From assembly GCA_045605145.1 (NCBI GenBank), contig JAZUPH010000083.1, positions 1-34,747 of the forward strand: a stretch of DNA of 34,747 nucleotides, read 5' to 3'. The stretch is from CAMNAO01 sp045605145. GTDB lineage: Bacteria; Bacillota; Clostridia; Oscillospirales; Oscillospiraceae. The first letter of the stretch is position 1. Each line of letters starts with the position of its first letter. The position numbers were made by a program, and so were the translations under genes. The notes beneath the pieces are model-generated. The model did no database searches and was not told the origin of the DNA. It saw nothing but the letters and a program-made list of their open reading frames with translations. This document shows positions 22,013 to 29,304 of this stretch, one piece after another.

Positions 22013-22501
22013 ATGAAGAAAGTTGCAGTTGTCATGGGCAGCACCAGCGACCTGCCCGTTGTGGAAAAGGGCATTGCCCTGCTCAAAAGTTTTGATGCTC
22101 CTGTTGAGGTGCGTGTTCTGTCGGCTCACCGCTGCCCGGAAGAGGCCGCAGCATTTGCCAAAGGCGCGAGAGAGGACGGTATTGGCGTCATCATTGCCGC
22201 CGCCGGAATGGCTGCACATCTTGCCGGTGCCATGGCCGCCAACACCACGTTGCCCGTTATCGGCATCCCCATGACCTCCGGCGGTCTGGGCGGGATGGAT
22301 GCATTGCTCAGCACGGTTATGATGCCCTCCGGCATCCCTGTTGCCACCGTCGCCGTTGACGGTGCCAAGAACGCGGCGCTGCTTGCCCTGCAGATCATCG
22401 CACTGGGTGATGAAGATCTGGCACAGAAGCTGATCGATGCCCGCGAAGAAGAGAAAAACGCCGTCCTTAAAAAGGACGCGGAAATATCATCCAAATATTG
22501 A
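22013..22501 (+). CDS. purE: 5-(carboxyamino)imidazole ribonucleotide mutase (PurE)
   Basis: PurE (162 aa) makes CAIR, step 6 of purine synthesis. It is first in the operon, with GAGGAGG before its ATG and the ZTP riboswitch upstream. Motifs are MGSTSD (8-13), the catalytic His39 in SAHRCPE (usually SAHRTP; Thr is Cys41 here), and the glycine-rich GGLGGMDALLSTVMMPSGIPV. Class I PurE needs N5-CAIR made by PurK, and no purK gene is present in the operon; either purK lies elsewhere or this enzyme uses CO2 and AIR directly, like class II PurE. purC starts 15 bases later. Confidence 0.96.
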   Translation: MKKVAVVMGSTSDLPVVEKGIALLKSFDAPVEVRVLSAHRCPEEAAAFAKGAREDGIGVIIAAAGMAAHLAGAMAANTTLPVIGIPMTSGGLGGMDALLSTVMMPSGIPVATVAVDGAKNAALLALQIIALGDEDLAQKLIDAREEEKNAVLKKDAEISSKY

Positions 22502-22516
22502 TGGAGGTATATGTTT

Positions 22517-23194
22517 ATGAAACTCGTTTACACCGGAAAGACCAAAGATGTTTATGCCCTTGACAATGGCAACTATATGCTCAAGTTCAAGGATGACGTT
22601 ACTGGAGAGAACGGCAAGTTTGATCCCGGTTCCAATTCCGTCGGCCTGACTATCGAGGGCGTTGGCAACATCAACCTGCGGATGTCTGTTTACTTCTTTG
22701 AGAAGCTGAAAGAAGCCGGCATCAAGACACACTATGTCAGCGCAGATCTTGAGAACACCACCATGGAAGTTCTTCCTGCCAAAGTTTTTGGCAAGGGTCT
22801 TGAGGTTATCTGCCGCTACAAAGCTGTCGGCAGCTTTATCCGCCGTTACGGCGACTACATTGAGTCCGGCGCAGACCTGCCCGCATACGTTGAGACCACT
22901 TTCAAAGACGATCACCGCGGCGATCCTCTGGTCACCAAGGATGCTCTGGTCGCTCTGGGTGTTATGAGCGATGAGCAGTATGACTCTCTGAAGGCTCAGA
23001 CCCAGCGCATCACCGCCATCGTAGCCGATGAGATGACCAAGCGCGGCATGGATCTTTATGACATCAAGTTTGAGTTTGGCTATGTCGGCGATGAGGTCAT
23101 CCTTATTGACGAGATCGCTTCCGGCAATATGAGAGTTTACAAAGACGGCGAGTATATCGAGCCCATGAAGCTCTCCGAGCTGTTCTTTGCCTGA
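22517..23194 (+). CDS. purC: Phosphoribosylaminoimidazole-succinocarboxamide synthase
   Basis: PurC (225 aa) joins CAIR and aspartate with ATP to form SAICAR. Visible features are the opening YTGKTKDVYAL (ATP loop), MEVLPAKVFGKGLEVICRYK, the GSFIRRYG substrate segment, and VILIDEIASGNMRVYKDGE. The last replaces the usual DExSPDTxR motif, a divergent but apparently complete form. The start is the ATG at 22517 (nine bases after GGAGG); ATG 22511 is only three bases away from that site and less likely. The stop TGA shares its A with the ATG of purF. Confidence 0.95.
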   Translation: MKLVYTGKTKDVYALDNGNYMLKFKDDVTGENGKFDPGSNSVGLTIEGVGNINLRMSVYFFEKLKEAGIKTHYVSADLENTTMEVLPAKVFGKGLEVICRYKAVGSFIRRYGDYIESGADLPAYVETTFKDDHRGDPLVTKDALVALGVMSDEQYDSLKAQTQRITAIVADEMTKRGMDLYDIKFEFGYVGDEVILIDEIASGNMRVYKDGEYIEPMKLSELFFA

Positions 23195-24615
23195 TGGGCG
23201 GCTTCTTTGGGGCGGTTTCCACCCGTGATGTGGTGCTTGACGTTTTCTTCGGCGTCGACTACCACAGCCATTTGGGAACACGCAGAGGCGGCATTGCCGC
23301 ATGGAATCCTGTGGATGGCTTTCAGCGCGCGATCCACAGCATTGAAAATTCGCCCTTCCGTGCGAAATTTGAAAATGACGTGACCAGGATGGAGGGCAGC
23401 ATGTGCATCGGCTGCATCAGCGACCTGGATCCGCAGCCCATTCTCATCCGCTCTCACCTTGGCACATACGCCATCAGCTTTACCGGCCGCATTAACAACG
23501 CGGGCGAGCTTGCTGATGAGTTCCTGAATAAGAGGAGTTTGCATTTCGATGTGCAGTCGGGCGGCGTTGTAAACAATACTGAGCTTTTGGCTACCCTCAT
23601 CGACCAGAAGAACACCATTCCCGAGGGCATTGCCTACGCCCAGAGCAGGATCGACGGCTCTGCCTGCATAATCGTTGCCACCGACAAGCGGGAGATATAC
23701 GCTGCCCGCGACAGGATGGGACGCCTGCCCGTCATGGTCGGCAGGGATGAGAACGGTTTTGCCGTCTCCCTTGAGTCATTTGCCTACCAGAAACTGGACT
23801 ATGTGGACTATAAACAGCTTGGTCCAGGTGAGTGCGTCCGCATCACAGCGGATGAGTGCATAACCGTTATCGAGGCCAGCGGCAGGGAGAAGTTCTGCGG
23901 CTTTATGTGGACCTATTTCGGCTACCCCAACTCTCACTATGAGGGTGAATCTGTTGAGATTATCCGCAACAGGGGCGGCGAGATCATGGCCCGAAACGAT
24001 GATCCTGAGCTGATCGGGCATATTGACGCTGTCTGCGGCGTGCCGGACTCCGGCGTGCCCTATGCTGTGGGTTTTTCCACAGAAAGCGGTGTTCCCTTCA
24101 AGCGGCCATTCATCAAATACACCCCTACCTGGCCCCGCAGTTTTATGCCCGACAGCCAGAAGGTGCGTGACCACATTGCCAAGATGAAGATGATCCCTGT
24201 GCCGGATCTTATCCGGGGCAAGAAGCTGATGTTCATTGACGACAGTATCGTCCGCGGAACCCAGCTTCAGGGCACGGTGCAGTTCCTTTATGACAACGGC
24301 GCCGAAGAGGTGCATATGCGTTCCGCCTGCCCGCCGATCATGTTCGGCTGCAAGTATCTGAACTTTGCCCGCAACAACAGCGATATGGAGCTTATCTCCC
24401 GCCGCACCATACACGAGCTGGAGGGGGATGAGGGTAGCAAACACCTTGAAGAATATGCCGGCGAGGATACACCCCGCGGCAAGCAGATGCGTGAGTGCAT
24501 CTGCAAGAAGTTCGGTTTTGACTCCCTCAAGTTCCAAACCCTCGATGGCCTTATCGAATCCATCGGTATTCCCAGAGACAGAATCTGCACTTATTGCTGG
24601 ACAGGAGAAGAATAA
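23194..24615 (+). CDS. purF: Amidophosphoribosyltransferase, divergent form lacking the N-terminal cysteine
   Basis: PurF (473 aa) starts the pathway: PRPP plus an amine donor gives phosphoribosylamine. The C-terminal part is complete: the PRPP loop FIDDSIVRGTQ and the four iron-sulfur cysteines Cys235, Cys386, Cys465 and Cys468. The N-terminal glutaminase part is odd. Normal PurF begins, after processing, with a nucleophile cysteine (CGVFGI); here the start reads MGGFFGA, with Gly2 in its place, and HSHLGTRRGGIA replaces LQHRGQESAGIA. No other start gives a cysteine, as purC ends on the same bases. I recall the same MGGFFG start in Bacteroidetes PurF-like proteins. It may use free ammonia or a partner. 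Confidence 0.92.
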   Translation: MGGFFGAVSTRDVVLDVFFGVDYHSHLGTRRGGIAAWNPVDGFQRAIHSIENSPFRAKFENDVTRMEGSMCIGCISDLDPQPILIRSHLGTYAISFTGRINNAGELADEFLNKRSLHFDVQSGGVVNNTELLATLIDQKNTIPEGIAYAQSRIDGSACIIVATDKREIYAARDRMGRLPVMVGRDENGFAVSLESFAYQKLDYVDYKQLGPGECVRITADECITVIEASGREKFCGFMWTYFGYPNSHYEGESVEIIRNRGGEIMARNDDPELIGHIDAVCGVPDSGVPYAVGFSTESGVPFKRPFIKYTPTWPRSFMPDSQKVRDHIAKMKMIPVPDLIRGKKLMFIDDSIVRGTQLQGTVQFLYDNGAEEVHMRSACPPIMFGCKYLNFARNNSDMELISRRTIHELEGDEGSKHLEEYAGEDTPRGKQMRECICKKFGFDSLKFQTLDGLIESIGIPRDRICTYCWTGEE

Positions 24616-25610
24616 TGAGCAAATCACATTCCGAATCTTACGCAGCTGCCGGCGTTGACATTACCGCCGGATATAAGGCTGTTGAGCTGATGAAACAGCA
24701 TGTCATGCGCACCAAGACAGCCGGTGTCGCCGATGAGATCGGCGGCTTCGGAGGTATGTTTATCCCCAGTCTTGCCGGCATGAAAGAGCCGGTGCTGGTC
24801 TCCGGCACTGACGGCGTTGGCACAAAGCTGAAGATCGCCATGTTGCAGGATAAGCACGACACCATCGGCATCGATTGCGTGGCTATGTGCGTCAATGACA
24901 TCATCTGTTGCGGCGCAAAGCCTCTGTTCTTCCTTGACTACATCGCCTGCGGCAAGAACTACCCCGAGAAGATCGCCACTATCGTCAGCGGCGTTGCCGA
25001 GGGCTGTGTTCAGGCCGGCTGCGCCCTTATCGGCGGTGAGACTGCCGAGCATCCCGGCATGATGCCCGATGATGACTATGACCTTGCCGGTTTTGCCGTG
25101 GGTATCGTGGATAAAGAGAAGGTCTTTGACAACAGTACCGTTAAGGCGGGCGACGTCATCATTGCCATTCCCTCCACCGGTGTCCACTCCAACGGATTCT
25201 CTCTGGTGCGTAAGGTCTTCACAGAAGAAGAGATGAGCGGTCCTCTGGGCGCACAGCTTCTTACACCCACCCGTATCTACGTCAAGGACATTCTTAACCT
25301 CGCCGAGAGCGTGACCATCAAGGCCTGCGCCCATATTACCGGCGGCGGCTTCTACGAGAATATTCCCCGCTGCCTGCCCGACGGCATCGGCGCCAGCATT
25401 GCAAAGAAAGATGTCCGTGTGCTGGACATCTTCAACCAGATCGCCCAGGCCGGCGATATCCCCGAGCGCGATATGTACAACACCTATAACATGGGCGTTG
25501 GCATGTGCGTCGTGGTCAGCCCCGAAGATGTGGACAAGACCCTTGAGGTCATTGGTGATGCTTATGTTCTTGGCACCTGTGTTGAGGGTGAGGGAGTGGA
25601 GCTGTGGTAA
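24615..25610 (+). CDS. purM: Phosphoribosylformylglycinamidine cyclo-ligase (AIR synthetase)
   Basis: PurM (331 aa) closes the imidazole ring, forming AIR with ATP. Motifs are EIGGFGGMF, SGTDGVGTKLKIA, the DCVAMCVNDI strand, GGETAEHPGMM and the ending HITGGGFYENIPRCLPDGIG, all typical of the PurM/PurL ATPase superfamily. The ATG at 24615 overlaps the stop of purF by one base (TAATG) and has GGAGAAG upstream; a longer frame from 24594 runs into purF and is rejected. purN overlaps its last codons by seven bases. Confidence 0.97.
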   Translation: MSKSHSESYAAAGVDITAGYKAVELMKQHVMRTKTAGVADEIGGFGGMFIPSLAGMKEPVLVSGTDGVGTKLKIAMLQDKHDTIGIDCVAMCVNDIICCGAKPLFFLDYIACGKNYPEKIATIVSGVAEGCVQAGCALIGGETAEHPGMMPDDDYDLAGFAVGIVDKEKVFDNSTVKAGDVIIAIPSTGVHSNGFSLVRKVFTEEEMSGPLGAQLLTPTRIYVKDILNLAESVTIKACAHITGGGFYENIPRCLPDGIGASIAKKDVRVLDIFNQIAQAGDIPERDMYNTYNMGVGMCVVVSPEDVDKTLEVIGDAYVLGTCVEGEGVELW

Positions 25611-26173
25611 AAACTGCTGTTCTCGTTTCCGGCGGCGGCACAAATCTGCAGGCCATCCTTGATAAGCGGGGCAGCGTCATCAAAAATGCCGAGATTGCGC
25701 TGGTCATCTCCAACCGTAAGGACGCCTATGCTCTGACCCGCGCCGAGAATAATGGTATCCCCGCCCTTGTCATCCGTGATGAGGCAAAGCTGCAGGCGGT
25801 ACTGGAAGAATACGGCATCCAGCTTATCGTTCTGGCGGGATACCTGAAAATTCTCTCACCGGAATTCACCGCCAAATGGCCGGAGCGGATAATCAATGTC
25901 CATCCGGCGCTCATCCCCTCCTTCTGCGGCAAGGGTATGTACGGCCTTAAAGTGCATGAGGCCGCCCTTGAATACGGCGTGAAGCTCACCGGCGCCACGG
26001 TACATTTTGTTAACGAAGTTCCCGATGGCGGCAGAATAATTTATCAGAAGGCCGTTGACATCCTTGACGGCGATACCCCCGAAATTCTCCAGAGGAGAGT
26101 TATGGAACAGGCTGAGTGGGAGCTTTTGCCCATGGCCATTGAAAAGGTTGCAAAGGAGATAGAAAATGACTGA
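25604..26173 (+). CDS. purN: Phosphoribosylglycinamide formyltransferase (10-formyl-THF dependent)
   Basis: PurN (189 aa) transfers a formyl group from 10-formyl-THF to GAR, step 3. It has the GAR loop VLVSGGGTNLQAI (6-18), the catalytic Asn98 and His100 in INVHPALIPSF, and Asp141 in the VPDGGRII loop, the normal triad. The start is GTG at 25604, inside the end of purM, with GGGAGTGGAG as ribosome binding site. It depends on the fhs product at the end of this operon for its cofactor. purO overlaps its last eight bases. Confidence 0.97.
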   Translation: MVKTAVLVSGGGTNLQAILDKRGSVIKNAEIALVISNRKDAYALTRAENNGIPALVIRDEAKLQAVLEEYGIQLIVLAGYLKILSPEFTAKWPERIINVHPALIPSFCGKGMYGLKVHEAALEYGVKLTGATVHFVNEVPDGGRIIYQKAVDILDGDTPEILQRRVMEQAEWELLPMAIEKVAKEIEND

Positions 26174-26837
26174 CCTTATCCAGCTTTTGAAGAACAATCC
26201 TTATCCCGGCCGCGGTATCTGTGTCGGCAGAACCGAAGATGGCACCATGCGTGTGTTCTACTTCATCATGGGCCGCAGCGAGAACAGCCGCAACCGTATC
26301 TTTGCCCCCACTGAGGACGGCATCCGCACCCAGGCCCACGACGAGAGCAAGATGAAGGACCCCAGCCTGATTATTTATCACCCTGTCCGCCGCTATGAAG
26401 GCAAGCTGATTGCCACCAACGGCGACCAGACCGACACCATCCGCGATGCACTGGCTGAGGGCAAGACCGCCCGTGACGGTCTTATGACCCGCTGCTACGA
26501 GCCGGACGGCCCCAACTGGACCCCCCGCATCTCCGCTGTTATTGAGCCGGACGGATCTTACGAGCTGTCCATCCTCAAGAGCGACAGGGGAGACCCGGAG
26601 TGCTCCTGCCGTTATTTCTACAATTATGATAAGCCTGTAAAGGGCGTGGGCCGCTTTATCAGCACCTATATGGGCGACGGCAATCCGCTGCCCTCCTTCT
26701 CCGGTGAGCCTGTGGCAGTTACCGTGCCCAGCGCTGAAGAGGTTTGGGAAGCTCTGAATAAGGATAACAAAGTTTCGCTCTATGTCTGCGACATCGGCGG
26801 CGAAGAGAAAATTTTCAACAAGAATCTGGGGGATTGA
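26166..26837 (+). CDS. purO: IMP cyclohydrolase, PurO family
   Basis: This 223-residue protein belongs to the PurO-type IMP cyclohydrolases (first known from archaea), which close the last ring to give IMP and are unrelated to the N-terminal half of PurH. Family segments are NPYPGRGICVGRTEDG at the start, MGRSENSRNRIF, SLIIYHPVRRYEGKLIATNGDQTDTI (shown as one conserved strand region, 70-95) and the DGPNWTPRISAVI strand. The ATG has AAAGGAG upstream and overlaps purN by eight bases (ATGACTGA). It works with the next gene, a free transformylase; together they replace bifunctional PurH. Confidence 0.93.
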   Translation: MTDLIQLLKNNPYPGRGICVGRTEDGTMRVFYFIMGRSENSRNRIFAPTEDGIRTQAHDESKMKDPSLIIYHPVRRYEGKLIATNGDQTDTIRDALAEGKTARDGLMTRCYEPDGPNWTPRISAVIEPDGSYELSILKSDRGDPECSCRYFYNYDKPVKGVGRFISTYMGDGNPLPSFSGEPVAVTVPSAEEVWEALNKDNKVSLYVCDIGGEEKIFNKNLGD

Positions 26838-26841
26838 GATA

Positions 26842-27963
26842 ATGAAAGAGTTTGAACTGAAGTATGGCAACAACCCTAATCAGAAGCCTGCGAAGATCTA
26901 TATGCATGACGGCAGTGAGCTGCCAATCGAGATTCTTTCCGGCCGTCCCGGTTACATCAACTTCCTTGACGCATTCAACTCCTGGCAGCTGGTCAAAGAG
27001 CTGAAGGCCGCCACCGGCAGTGTCTGCGCCACCTCTTTCAAGCATGTTTCTCCCACCTCTGCCGCACTGGGCAACAAGCTCAATGACAATATGAAGCGCG
27101 CATTCTTTGTGGATGACATCGACGGTCTTGACGATTCTCCTCTGGCCTGCGCCTATGCCCGCGCCCGCGGCACCGACCGCCTGAGCTCTTTCGGCGACTG
27201 GATCGCACTGAGCGATGTGTGCGATGAGGTCACTGCCCGCATCATCCGCCGTGAGGTTTCCGACGGCGTCATCGCCCCCGGTTACACTCCCGAGGCTATG
27301 GCTCTTCTCAAGAAGAAAAAGAACGGCAACTACAACATCGTTAAGATCGACCCCGACTACGTTCCCGCCGTGCAGGAGCGCAAGCAGGTCTTTGGCATCA
27401 CCTTTGAGCAGGGCAGAAACAATGTAGTCATCGGCCCCGAAATGCTCACCAACATCGTGACCGCCAAGAAAGAACTGCCCCAGCACGCAATCAATGATCT
27501 TATCATCTCCCTCATCACCCTTAAATACACCCAGTCCAACTCTGTCTGCTTTGCCTATGACGGACAGGCTATCGGTGTCGGTGCCGGCCAGCAGAGCCGC
27601 GTCCACTGCACCCGCCTTGCCGGTGACAAGGCCGACAAGTGGCTCATCCGCCAGAGCGAGAAGATCCTCGGCCTTGAGTTCAAGAAGGGCCTTACCCGCA
27701 ATGAGCGCGACAATCTGATCGATGTTTATATCGACGAGATGAGCCGTGACGAGAAGCGCGAGATCCTTGAGAAGGTCAGCGGCGTTTCCCTTGGCAGTGA
27801 TGCCTTCTTCCCCTTTGAAGACAATATCGACCGCGCATTTGCATCCGGCGTCAGCTATGTGGCTGAGCCCGGCGGCAGCGTGCGCGATGAGCAGATCATT
27901 GAGGCCTGTGACAAGTATGGCATGACCATGGCCTTCACCGGTCTGAGACTTTTCCACCACTAA
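26842..27963 (+). CDS. purH: AICAR formyltransferase, free-standing (C-terminal half of PurH)
   Basis: This 373-residue protein corresponds to the transformylase half of PurH without the IMP cyclohydrolase half. It formylates AICAR (ZMP) with 10-formyl-THF to FAICAR. Key features are LKYGNNPNQKPAKIY at the start, the catalytic Lys67-His68 in SFKHVSPTSAA, the folate/nucleotide region SVCFAYDGQAIGVGAGQQSR and the ending FFPFEDNID...GGSVRDEQII. The start at 26842 is four bases after the purO stop; a longer frame from 26782 lies in purO and is rejected. Its substrate ZMP is the riboswitch ligand. A hairpin at 27975-27998 follows. Confidence 0.95.
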   Translation: MKEFELKYGNNPNQKPAKIYMHDGSELPIEILSGRPGYINFLDAFNSWQLVKELKAATGSVCATSFKHVSPTSAALGNKLNDNMKRAFFVDDIDGLDDSPLACAYARARGTDRLSSFGDWIALSDVCDEVTARIIRREVSDGVIAPGYTPEAMALLKKKKNGNYNIVKIDPDYVPAVQERKQVFGITFEQGRNNVVIGPEMLTNIVTAKKELPQHAINDLIISLITLKYTQSNSVCFAYDGQAIGVGAGQQSRVHCTRLAGDKADKWLIRQSEKILGLEFKKGLTRNERDNLIDVYIDEMSRDEKREILEKVSGVSLGSDAFFPFEDNIDRAFASGVSYVAEPGGSVRDEQIIEACDKYGMTMAFTGLRLFHH

Positions 27964-27974
27964 GCAATTCTTTT

Positions 27975-27998
27975 CAGGCTCGGCTGCGGCCGAGCCTG
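27975..27998 (+). other. Hairpin between the transformylase gene and purD
   Basis: A perfect 10-bp GC-rich stem (27975-27984 with 27989-27998) with TGCG loop stands in the only sizable gap inside the operon (75 bases). It has no T-run directly after it, so it may be a partial terminator, an RNA-processing site or a stabiliser that sets different levels of the two operon halves. Confidence 0.75.
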
Positions 27999-28038
27999 TT
28001 GGGCAACTTTACTTTTGTGTGAAGAAAGGACATTGAAT

Positions 28039-29301
28039 ATGAAAGTTATGGTTGTGGGCGGCGGCGGCCGCGAACATGCCATTATCAAGTCGCTGAAAAA
28101 AAGCGACCGTATAGATACCCTGTACTGTCTGCCCGGCAACGGCGGCATTGCGGCTGATGCCTTGTGCGTCAATGTAGCCGCCACTGATATTGACGGCATT
28201 GTTGATTTTGCTGTGAAGAACGCGATCGACTTCGCCGTTGTTGCCCCCGATGACCCGCTGGTTCTCGGCTGCGTCGATGCGCTTAACGCTGTGGGCATCA
28301 AGTGCTTCGGCCCCACTGCTGCCGCGGCAGCTATTGAGGGCAGCAAGGTGTTTTCCAAAGACCTTATGCGCCGCTACAATATCCCCACCGCAAGGTATGA
28401 GAGCTTTGACGATATGGACAAGGCTCTTGCGTATGTCAAAACCCAGCCCTCTCCCATCGTGGTTAAAGCTGACGGTCTTGCACTGGGCAAGGGTGTTATA
28501 ATTGCCCAGACCCAGGCCGAGGCTGAGGAAGCTGTCGTCTCCATGATGCAGGACGGAAAGTTCGGCAAAAGCGGCAGCCGCGTTGTTATTGAAGAGTTCC
28601 TCACCGGCCCGGAGGTTTCCGTCCTTGCCTTTACCGACGGCAATGTGGTTAAACCTATGGTCTCCAGCATGGATCATAAGCGCGCCCTGGACAATGACGA
28701 GGGCCTCAACACCGGCGGTATGGGCACCATCGCACCCAACCCCTATTACACCAAGGCTGTTGCCGACGAGTGCATGGAAAAAATCTTCCTGCCCACCGTG
28801 AGTGCCATGAACGCCGAGGGGCGCAGTTTCAAGGGTTGCCTGTATTTCGGCCTTATGATAACCCCCGATGGCCCCAAGGTCATTGAATACAACTGCCGTT
28901 TCGGCGACCCGGAAACTCAGGTTGTGCTGCCCCTTCTGGAGAGCGATCTGCTCACAGTGATGGAGGCTGTTGCAGACGGCACACTGGCAGAGACCGAAGT
29001 GAAGTTTGCCGATAAATCCGCCTGCTGCGTTATTATGGCCAGTGCGGGTTACCCCGTCAGCTACAAAAAGGGATACGAGATTACCATTTCCGCAGATGTG
29101 GAAGCTGAGGTTTATGTGGCCGGCGCCGCCCTGAAGGATGGAAAGCTGCTGACAAGCGGCGGGCGCGTCCTGGGCGTTACCGCCGTTGCCGAAGATCTGG
29201 GCGCAGCGATTGAAAAATCCTATGCCGCAGTTAAAGAGATCAGTTTTGAAAACGCGTTCTACCGCCACGACATCGGCAAGCGCGCTATGGAGGCAAAGTG
29301 A
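28039..29301 (+). CDS. purD: Phosphoribosylamine-glycine ligase (GAR synthetase)
   Basis: PurD (420 aa) joins phosphoribosylamine and glycine with ATP, step 2. It is an ATP-grasp enzyme with the opening VMVVGGGGREHAII (4-17), the loop VVKADGLALGKGVIIA, VIEEFLTGPEVSVLAFTDG, a GGMGTIAPNP segment and CRFGDPETQV near the metal site. The ATG at 28039 follows AAAGGACA; the upstream frame from 28015 has no binding site. It is separated from the transformylase by a hairpin and followed after three bases by purL. Confidence 0.97.
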   Translation: MKVMVVGGGGREHAIIKSLKKSDRIDTLYCLPGNGGIAADALCVNVAATDIDGIVDFAVKNAIDFAVVAPDDPLVLGCVDALNAVGIKCFGPTAAAAAIEGSKVFSKDLMRRYNIPTARYESFDDMDKALAYVKTQPSPIVVKADGLALGKGVIIAQTQAEAEEAVVSMMQDGKFGKSGSRVVIEEFLTGPEVSVLAFTDGNVVKPMVSSMDHKRALDNDEGLNTGGMGTIAPNPYYTKAVADECMEKIFLPTVSAMNAEGRSFKGCLYFGLMITPDGPKVIEYNCRFGDPETQVVLPLLESDLLTVMEAVADGTLAETEVKFADKSACCVIMASAGYPVSYKKGYEITISADVEAEVYVAGAALKDGKLLTSGGRVLGVTAVAEDLGAAIEKSYAAVKEISFENAFYRHDIGKRAMEAK

Positions 29302-29304
29302 GCT

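Noticed and set aside
26815..27960. Leftward open frame of 381 codons across the AICAR transformylase gene
   Set aside because: Shadow of a gene with intact catalytic motifs on the + strand.
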